From assembly GCF_003144115.1 (NCBI RefSeq), contig NW_020312006.1, positions 533,822 to 597,821 of the forward strand: a stretch of 64,000 nucleotides of DNA, given 5' to 3'. The translations under genes were made by a program, and so were the position numbers. Below are positions 56,906 through 64,000 of this stretch, piece after piece. The notes under the pieces were generated by a model. It made no database searches, was not told the DNA's origin, and saw nothing but the letters and a program-made list of their open reading frames with translations. Numbering within the stretch: the stretch's first letter is position 1; every line of letters starts with the position of its first letter. The DNA is from Tilletiopsis washingtonensis. Its lineage: Eukaryota; Basidiomycota; Exobasidiomycetes; Entylomatales.

Positions 56906-57157
56906 GCGAGCGCCTTGCCTGCTGCAGAGACGAGAGGTGGGGGATGATGGTGGGTGAGGATGAAGCGGCAGACGCAGGAAGCTCGGTGCCTCCACGTGCG
57001 GCTCGAGGCACGGCGGCCCGATTTCCGAAATACACGCGCCTGAGCCGGGCGCCCGCACAGCCTGCTTCCGCACCACTACTCCAGACCACGCAGCAACGCA
57101 GGCACATCGATTCGTCGTCCAGCTCGCTACATCCTTAAATCTGACCAGTCGCCGTGC

Positions 57158-59027
57158 TCATGCACGGCGCCGCTGCAGCGACACCTGCAGCGCCCCGGCA
57201 GCAATGACGAATTGATCGCGCACCGAGGCACGGAACGCCTGTGCCGCCGCCGGCGCCACGGCGATGTCGAAGCGCAGCACAAAGAGCGCCAGTACGAGGC
57301 GCATCTCCATGTATGCCAGCTGCTTGCCGATGCAGCTCGTGGCACCGAAGCCAAAAGGCGACCACGCCTTAGCATTGTGCGCGCCGGTCGGGCTCAGCCA
57401 GCGCTCGGGCGCAAAGCGCTCCGGCTGGTAGAAGTTGCGTGCGTCGCGGTGCATCGTCCATGTATGCGTGCTCACCACCTGGAGCAAGCGTGTCAGATGC
57501 GAGTCGGTGTGCTTCGCCGACTGTCGCTCTCACCGTGCCATGCGGGACCACCATGCCACCCGGCAGGACCATGCCGTCCGTCGTCGTCGTGCGCTGCAGG
57601 CCCGACGGCACCGGAGGCCAGAGGCGCAGCGCCTCGAAGATGCATGCGTTGAGCAGCGGCGCCTCGTCGCGCAGCGCCTCGAAGCTGCTCTCGGACAGCT
57701 CAGCGCCGCCGTCGGGCAGCAGTGCCTCCACCTCGCGCCGAACACGCTCCAGCAGTGCCGGCTGGTGCGCCATCTCGAACAGACAGAATGTCATGGCGTT
57801 GGACGTCGTGTCCGACCCAGCTACGACCATCTACGAGAATGCATCAGCGCCGCCCGCTACGCTTCGGCGCGTCTACTACGTGCGCGCCTGCTACGCACCA
57901 GCATGCAGTCCTGCTGCAGCTCCTTACGATTGAGCTTGCGCCGCTGCTTTCCCTCTTCGCCGAGGAGATACGCAAACACATCCGTCGGCACGAGGCCGTC
58001 GTCCTTCTTGCGGTCCTTGTGTAGGCGCCAGTCAAGCGCTGTCGTGAGCCAGGCCTCGAAAGCCGCAATGGGCGACGGCAGGAAGCGGAGAATGTGCGCC
58101 ACGTACGGCACGTTGCCAATCGTGTTGATGGCCCGCACGCCGCGCTCGACGAGATGCACCACGTGCGAGGTGCGTGCCTCCTGGAGCGTGCCAAACGAGC
58201 GGCCGAAGCCAAGCTCGCCCATGGCTGCGCAGTGTCAGCGAACGACAGCAACAAACGCTGCGCTACGACGCACTGTCAAATCCAAACCATAGGAGGCACT
58301 CGCGTAGATCGACGGTGGAGCCGCCCGCCGAGAGGCGCTCGAGCTGCTCGAGCAGCAGCTCCGCGTTGCGCTGGATGTTGCTCTTGTAGCTGCCGAGCGC
58401 CTTGACGGAGAAAGCCGGGTCCCAGTCGCGGCGCCGGCGCGTGTGCTCCGGCATCGTCGGCTCGTTCTGCAGGCTGTGCACGTGCGGCTCCATGCTCTGT
58501 GCGCCGTACCAGGGCCCGCGGCGTGCCTTGGCTGCCGCACCTGTGGGTCCGTAGATGGCCATGACGGCGTCTGGGTTGACACAGGAGAGCTCGCGAGGCC
58601 CGATGCGCACCACGTCGCCGTGTCGAGCATGCATGTTCTGCACAATGTCCGCGCGCCGACCTTGGTAGTCGGCGAAAACCCAGCTCCACATCGAGAGCTT
58701 GCACGACAGATCGCCGGGAATGCGCCGCAGCGGATGACCGAGCACGCGGTAGAGGCCGATGGAGACGCAGCTCGTCGCTGCGAAGACGGCGAGCATCCGC
58801 AAGGTCGCAGCCACAGCCTCGACATGCGCGAGCTGCCAGTACTTGGCAAGCAGCAGCTCGGTGCCGACGCATGATGCGGCAAAGCCAGCGACGAAGAGGT
58901 GGCCGTGCGGCTCCCGCACCTGCGAAGCGAGGTGCAGCGCCAGAGCGGCGAGCGCCGGAAGTGCAACGGACACAACAGCGTTGTGCGGCACCTGCAAGTC
59001 TGCAGTAGAGAGGGAGATGGGCGCCAT
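57158..59027 (-). CDS. cytochrome P450 monooxygenase
   Basis: Haem-thiolate monooxygenase, ER-anchored; substrate unknown. Exons (minus) 59027-58274, 58224-57899, 57830-57534, 57478-57158; 565 aa. P450 landmarks in order: oxygen-binding helix I motif VVAGSDTTSNAM, the ExxR motif in FEALRLWPPVPSGLQR, PERFAPERW, and the haem loop FGFGATSCIGKQLA with its Cys ligand. Before the catalytic domain there are three hydrophobic segments (VVSVALPALAALALHLAS, HLFVAGFAASCVGTELLLA, LRMLAVFAATSCVSIGLYRV), so the N-terminal anchor appears to cross the membrane more than once, a layout known in some fungal P450s. No neighbouring biosynthetic genes are recognised, so a cluster role is not indicated. Confidence 0.93.
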
Positions 59028-60862
59028 CGTGGGCGTCTGAGGTCGAGGATGATGCGAGCGGTGCAGCGCTGCAGCGAGCAGCTCTTGGCGTTGCTTTTTG
59101 AAGCCTCCTGCAGACTCCTCGGACCGGTCGTCGCATAGGCAGGTCCGACCCAAGTCAGTGTCTACGGAGTGTTGCGCTGAGCGACGGCTTCTGCTCCATC
59201 CGGCCGCTCGGCAGGCGGTCGCTGGCTCCACGCCGGCGGCGCCGACAGCAGCCAACCCCCACGCGAAGGTGGTACGGCGACAGCAAGCCATGCCGGCAGC
59301 GCAAGCCTGGCCGGGTGGTTGAGAGCCGGCTCCTGACGCTTTTGGCAGCAAAGAAGAGCAAGACGCTCGCCGCAGCATTGACGAGGTCGCGACCCGCACC
59401 TCCCGCGGCGCCGCTGGCTTGTTCCCCGCAGGCAACGGCACGGCGGTGGCTTGCCGCAACAGAGAAGCGCTCGGGCCCAGGCAGAGCGCTGTGCCTGGAC
59501 ACACATGACAGCAGCCACACGCCACGGACCTCTCTCTCCGCCTGCGCCAGACGCAGGGGCGCAGCACTCGCGCCAAGGGCCTCGCTCCTTGAGCCAGTGC
59601 GGGGAAGCGGAGCAAGCAAAGGCTCCGCAGCCGGCGCAGCGCCAGCCGGACGCCTCGACGCGCGCCGGCGTGCGCTTTGCCGGCGCACGATGCGTGCCAA
59701 TTTAGCCGTGCCTCGTCCGACTCCCACGTCCTGACGTGTGGCACGCACCAAAAGGATTAGGTCTCCCTCGTGCCTGCCCGCTCGGGACCGCTCCATCGAC
59801 AGAGCACCTCATCTGACGCTTCGGCGTTGCGTGCGACGGCTGTTCTTGTTGCAGAAGACCGCTGGCCTGACCCTAGCCACAGCCGCTGCGCCTGGCGAAG
59901 TGACCTTCGCAGTGCGTCTTTGACAGGCCTCTTGGCTTCTTCCTGGCGCCTTCATCGCTGCGTCACTTCAGCTATCGGGATACTGCCTGCGGCTTAGATG
60001 TGACCCAATATGCTCTCTCACCTCTGACTGCCGATTGTATCTCGATGCTGGGCACCCAGCTGCCCGATAGATGAAGAACGCCCTCATGCCTCTTCCTTTT
60101 CCTCGCCTTGTCCGTGGGAAAGTCGAGGAGCGCAGCCCACACGCCGAGCGGTCGGGCGCAAGGGCACCGGGCCGAGCCTCGGCACAGACCGACATAAAGT
60201 GGCCGGTGTCTGTGCGGCCAGAGAGGGGCAGTGCCGCCAATCGAGTGCGGGGCCCCGCGCGTTCGTACGGCCTCTGCGCGAGAGACAACCCCACGCGGCG
60301 GAGGCATCGGGCCCCGCCGCGCTGCAGCCGCTCAGAACGCACAGCGTCAGAGCGAGGACTTTGATGAGGCGCTGTCTGATGTCGACTAGCAGCATGTGGC
60401 TTCTCATCGCGAGCAGCGCAAAGCTGGCTTGGGCAGGTTGGGCGTCGACGTGCCTGACGAGCATAAGCGTCTTGCCTTTGCAGAGCGGCGAGCTGTCACC
60501 CTCTTTGCGAAGGCGGCGCTGCTGCTGCCTGTCTGCTGTCTCTGATGACAAGCGCGCGGTGAGGTGAAGTGCGGACCAGGCGGGCCGGCGCTGCCTGATC
60601 CACAGCTCGTCGTTCCGTCGGGCCGCGGAAAGCGATGCCGCGCCGGCTAAGCGCGCCAGCGTCAGGCACGGCGCGCGGCTGCGCTCTCGCATGGCGCATG
60701 CATGGAGGCCGCTCTGCAACGGCAGCATCAGGCCATCGCACCTTCTCTCCCACCACCACATCCAACGCATCCACCGCACCGCCGAGCTGTGAGCTCCTCG
60801 CACCTCAAGCGCATCGCATCCAGCGAACGAGTGCAGCGCCGGCCTGGCCTCCTGCGCCGCGC
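59028..60862. other. 1.8-kb divergent region, no gene recognised
   Basis: Between the P450 start and the transcription-factor start. Open frames are short or compositional. The last ~230 bp are in frame with the downstream gene and could be coding if it starts at 60,635. No repeat or RNA gene seen. Confidence 0.55.
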
Positions 60863-63808
60863 ATGGCGGGTCCCTCGCGCGCCTGGCTCGCCGACGCCCC
60901 GCCACGCTCGCCGCACCCCTACAGCGCCGACTCGCCGCGCGCTCAGCTCCTCTCCTCGTCCCGCCGGCCGAGCCTCGCAGCGCTGCCCACGCTGCCGTCC
61001 TCGCACCCGGCGGCGCTCGGGCCCATGCAGCTGCAGCCGCCGCCGCCGCACATGTACCCTCAGCACATGGCGGGCCCGCCGGGCGGACCCATGAAGCACC
61101 CGTCGCCGAGCCACTCGTCGCCGTACCACATGGGCTCGCCGCACGCGTTCGGCATGAACGCGCCCTATCCGGGCAGCGCGTACCCTGGAAGCAGCTATGA
61201 TGCGCCTGGCAGCGTCATGGCGGGTCCCAGCTTCCAGCCAGACGAGCCGCACCCGGCAGCCGCCTGCCGCAAGGCGCCCGGCAAGCGTGCGCGGTCAGAC
61301 GAGAGAGCCGACACGTCGAATGGCTCGAGAGCGCGGGCTGACAGCTCATCAAAGGGAAAGGCTGCGAATGGAGGCGGCGCATCCCAACCGAACGGCAAGC
61401 GCCGCAAGCAGGAGGCGCCAGAGCCGGCGCCCGAGTCTGACTCGGAGTCCGAGTCAGACGACGGCGAAGACGAAGAGCAGAGCGACGTGGAGGTCAAGAG
61501 CAAGGGCAAGAAGAAGGGCAAGGCGAAGCGGAATCGCCAGGCCTGCACGCACTGCCAGAAGCTCAAGATGAAGTGCTCCGGCAGCCTGGGCGAGGACCAG
61601 CCGTGCGAGCGCTGTGCGCGCACGGGACACCAGTGCATCGTGCACGAGCGCACGTACCGCCGGCCATGGACGCGCCGCATGGACGGGCAGCTGCAGGAGC
61701 TGACGCAGAAGGTGGCCGTCATGCAGGCGCAGATCGCAGAGCTGCAGCAGCGCGGTCCGACGCTGGCCGCGCCGTTGCCAGCCATCGTAGCGCCGCCTGC
61801 GCCTGTGCTGAACGGCCACGCGAACGGCGTGGGCCCAGCAATCTCGCCTCATGGCAGCGGGAGCGAACCGCTCATCTTTGAGCCAGACGAGGACGTGGAG
61901 CTTGTCACGCGGCGCCAGCTCGAGCTGCCCTTCCTCAAGACCGGCCTCATCACGCCTGCCGAGGCCGTGCAGCACTTCCGGCGCTTCATGGACAAGTGCA
62001 TGCTCCACGTCGTGCTCATCGATCCCGAGTGGCTCACGCTGCGCCGCGCGCTCGAGTCGTCCGTCTTCCTCTTCACGACCATTGTCTGGCTGTCTTCTGC
62101 ATACGACGAGCAGCGGCGCGACCTCGTGGACCAGCTGCAGCCCGAGATGGACTTGCTCATCGGGCAGGTCATCACGCGCGGCTGCAAGTCAGTCGAGGTA
62201 GTGCAGGGCTTCTTGCTGCTTTACTTCTGGAATCGCCCATCGGCCGACCCGGAAAAGGACAAGGCATGGCTCTACGCCGGAATTGCCATTCGGCTGGCCG
62301 TGGAGAAGAGTCTGCACCTGGCAAAGCCCGGCGAAGACGCGGGCGAGCAGCGCAACCGCGAGCGCACGATGATCATGACTTTCGTCGTCGACCGCAGCCT
62401 CAGCCTTGCCGTGGGCAAGCCGTGGACGATTCAAGCCGACTCGTCGCAGCTCGTCATGGACTGCAACGCATGGTGCGAGCATCCCATGGCCCGCTCGTGG
62501 GACATGGGCATCTCAGCGCTGGCTGATCTGCTAAAGGTGACGAGCAAGCAGACGGACGCGCTGCGCAGCGCCGTGCGCGACTGGACCGAGGACAACGATG
62601 ACGGCTTCGACTGCTCTTCCGTGATGCTCATGATGAACGAGGAGCTGGAGCAATGGCGGCGGCGCTGGGACAAGAGCGGCTTCTTCACCTCGCCCGTCAA
62701 CACGGAGCTGCCCTCGGCCTCGCCGGCGCCGACAAACGCCACGGACACGACGCGCGCCGGGAGTGCGGGCATTGGCGGCACGCCTTCATCGGCATCGAGT
62801 CCGCGCCCAGACATCCACGTGCGCACGCTGCACTACATCACGAAGCAGGCCAGTATGCGCTACAACTTCGCTGTACTTGTCCTCAACTCGTTCGGGCTGC
62901 AGTACTGCGCCACGCGCCCACGCAAGGCGGCCGCCCGCACGCTGTGCGTGCCGCGTGCCATCTCGGCCGCACAGAATGTGCTCGCTGCCGCGCGCGATGG
63001 CCTGAGGGGCACGATGGCGCTCTCGCCGCACACGCAGTTCGTCATTCTCTCCTTCGCCCTCGTCTCGCTGATCAAGTTGTCCAAGGCGCCGCCGATCGGC
63101 GACTTTGCGTCGGAGCGCCTCGTCACCGACGTGCAGTCCGGCATCGACTTTCTCGACTCCATCTCGATGAGCCCCACGCACACGCCTGCGCGTCTCGCCT
63201 CGCTGCTGCGCCTGTTGCTGCGGAACAGCCGCTCTGGCGGTGCAGGCGGGGCCGACGACGCAGGTGGCCAGCGCACTGGCTCGCGCGACGGCGAGGGCAG
63301 CTCGCGCACCGAGCGGCGCAGCAACCTCAAGAAGCCGGCGTACGCACCTGGCATGGAAGTGCATCGCCTACCTCCGCGCTCGTCACGCGCGGTCACGCCG
63401 CACGCCGAGCCAGACGGCGACAGCACGCCGTCCAAGTCGCCGGCCTCGCTCATGGCGCCGACGCTCTCGTTCAGCACGCCGCGGCAGACGGCTGCCTCTG
63501 CAACGCAGCAGCGCGTGCAGGGGCAGCACGTCTCCTTCTCCGAGCCGCCGTCGGACCCGGCGCAGCTGCTGCTGCACTTTGCCGAGCCGGGCGTCGACGG
63601 CGCGCGGCGCCCCTTTGCGTCTGACACGCCGAGCAACGGCGTCGCACTGACGCCCTTCGGCGACGGCACGTACGCCGGGCACGGCGGAGGCCCGCTTTCG
63701 CCGCTGCCGCTCGACTTCAGCCTGCTCGGCGCCAACGGCTCGACGGCGCTGGGCCAGATGACGGCCGAGGAGATCCTCGACGACTCGTTCTGGCTCCGAC
63801 TTGGCTGA
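60863..63808 (+). CDS. Zn(II)2Cys6 transcription factor
   Basis: Fungal binuclear-cluster regulator, single exon, 981 aa from the ATG at 60,863. An upstream in-frame ATG at 60,635 would give 1,057 aa, but that stretch looks like 5' UTR. Residues 1-200 are Pro/Ser/His/Met-rich, followed by an acidic DSESESDDGEDEE run and a basic Lys/Arg stretch. The zinc cluster is complete: Cys228, 231, 238, 248, 251, 258 (C-x2-C-x6-C-x9-C-x2-C-x6-C) in RQACTHCQKLKMKC and CERCARTGHQC. A dimerising coiled coil (LQELTQKVAVMQAQIAELQQ) follows. The middle region is the fungal-specific factor domain (LESSVFLFTTIVWLSSAY, VVQGFLLLYFWNR, WLYAGIAIRLAVEKSLHL, FVVDRSLSLAVGKPW). The C-terminal ~200 residues are disordered. 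Target genes unknown. Confidence 0.9.
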   Translation: MAGPSRAWLADAPPRSPHPYSADSPRAQLLSSSRRPSLAALPTLPSSHPAALGPMQLQPPPPHMYPQHMAGPPGGPMKHPSPSHSSPYHMGSPHAFGMNAPYPGSAYPGSSYDAPGSVMAGPSFQPDEPHPAAACRKAPGKRARSDERADTSNGSRARADSSSKGKAANGGGASQPNGKRRKQEAPEPAPESDSESESDDGEDEEQSDVEVKSKGKKKGKAKRNRQACTHCQKLKMKCSGSLGEDQPCERCARTGHQCIVHERTYRRPWTRRMDGQLQELTQKVAVMQAQIAELQQRGPTLAAPLPAIVAPPAPVLNGHANGVGPAISPHGSGSEPLIFEPDEDVELVTRRQLELPFLKTGLITPAEAVQHFRRFMDKCMLHVVLIDPEWLTLRRALESSVFLFTTIVWLSSAYDEQRRDLVDQLQPEMDLLIGQVITRGCKSVEVVQGFLLLYFWNRPSADPEKDKAWLYAGIAIRLAVEKSLHLAKPGEDAGEQRNRERTMIMTFVVDRSLSLAVGKPWTIQADSSQLVMDCNAWCEHPMARSWDMGISALADLLKVTSKQTDALRSAVRDWTEDNDDGFDCSSVMLMMNEELEQWRRRWDKSGFFTSPVNTELPSASPAPTNATDTTRAGSAGIGGTPSSASSPRPDIHVRTLHYITKQASMRYNFAVLVLNSFGLQYCATRPRKAAARTLCVPRAISAAQNVLAAARDGLRGTMALSPHTQFVILSFALVSLIKLSKAPPIGDFASERLVTDVQSGIDFLDSISMSPTHTPARLASLLRLLLRNSRSGGAGGADDAGGQRTGSRDGEGSSRTERRSNLKKPAYAPGMEVHRLPPRSSRAVTPHAEPDGDSTPSKSPASLMAPTLSFSTPRQTAASATQQRVQGQHVSFSEPPSDPAQLLLHFAEPGVDGARRPFASDTPSNGVALTPFGDGTYAGHGGGPLSPLPLDFSLLGANGSTALGQMTAEEILDDSFWLRLG

Positions 63809-64000
63809 GCATTTCCCGTCCGCTGCGCTTTCCCGTCTCTGTTTCCGCACTGTATACCAATGCAAGCTCTGCGTCCCACTCGCTTGTGACTCTGACTGTG
63901 TGCACTTGTCGTGCCTTTCTGCCTACGGCGAAGCTCGAGGCGCACAGAGGGTGGGACAAGGAGCGCGGCGCGGGTCGCGTCACGTGATCGCGCGACGCGA
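63809..64000. other. 3' flank at the window edge
   Basis: 192 bp after the transcription-factor stop. No gene recognised; a minus-strand gene could begin beyond the edge. Confidence 0.5.

Overview
This window is nuclear DNA of a fungus, almost certainly a basidiomycete; yeast-like Ustilaginomycotina is my best guess, but no marker here settles the class. The evidence is GC-rich DNA and dense genes on both strands (27 well-supported, one doubtful). All 83 introns I placed are GT-AG. Most are only 54-65 nt, open with GTGAGT or GTGCGT and carry a CTGAC/CTGAT branch site close to the acceptor. The gene set is also fungal: a Zn(II)2Cys6 regulator, a siderophore transporter, DUF1769, DUF7729 and ArAE_2 proteins. 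Exon joins were read by eye and each was checked for reading-frame phase. I saw no transposon, LTR element, tRNA, rRNA or CRISPR array.

Layout. 1-1.76 kb: no gene. 1.8-15.1 kb: Golgi apyrase (YND1-like), a degenerate tandem-repeat array with hairpin cores, IBA57, an XLF-like end-joining factor, a Sos7-like kinetochore protein, ER FKBP2 and a CBS-PB1 membrane protein. 17.0-29.6 kb: a large coiled-coil/F-box-like protein, a WRAP53/TCAB1 WD40 protein, and a siderophore transporter lying between two small secreted, probably GPI-anchored, proteins. 30.1-42 kb: the telomere-capping protein STN1, an AKR7-type aldo-keto reductase with eleven exons, mitochondrial prolyl-tRNA synthetase, an unknown small protein and an ArAE_2-type multi-pass exporter. 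42.1-50.9 kb: a divergent ARFRP1/Arl3 GTPase, ATP synthase subunit g, mitochondrial 3-hydroxyacyl-CoA dehydrogenase, a five-exon histone H3 and a DUF1769 protein. 51.7-63.8 kb: cardiolipin synthase, a Pho85-type CDK with a strong hairpin in its first intron, an EFM7/NNT1-type methyltransferase, a cytochrome P450 and a Zn(II)2Cys6 transcription factor.

The genes do not form a biosynthetic cluster. Themes recur: mitochondrial proteins (IBA57, ProRS, ATP20, HADH, CRD1), chromosome and telomere maintenance (XLF-like, Sos7-like, TCAB1, STN1, H3), and the secretory path (YND1, FKBP2, ARFRP1). Many neighbours are head-to-head pairs sharing 200-620 bp between start codons, or tail-to-tail pairs only 60-330 bp apart.

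The most unusual items are two non-coding structures. The first is the six-copy repeat at 4.9-6.1 kb, where each copy keeps an inverted repeat although the stem sequence differs. The second is a 45-bp-armed hairpin in the Pho85 intron, where three of five arm differences stay paired as G-U in the sense RNA.
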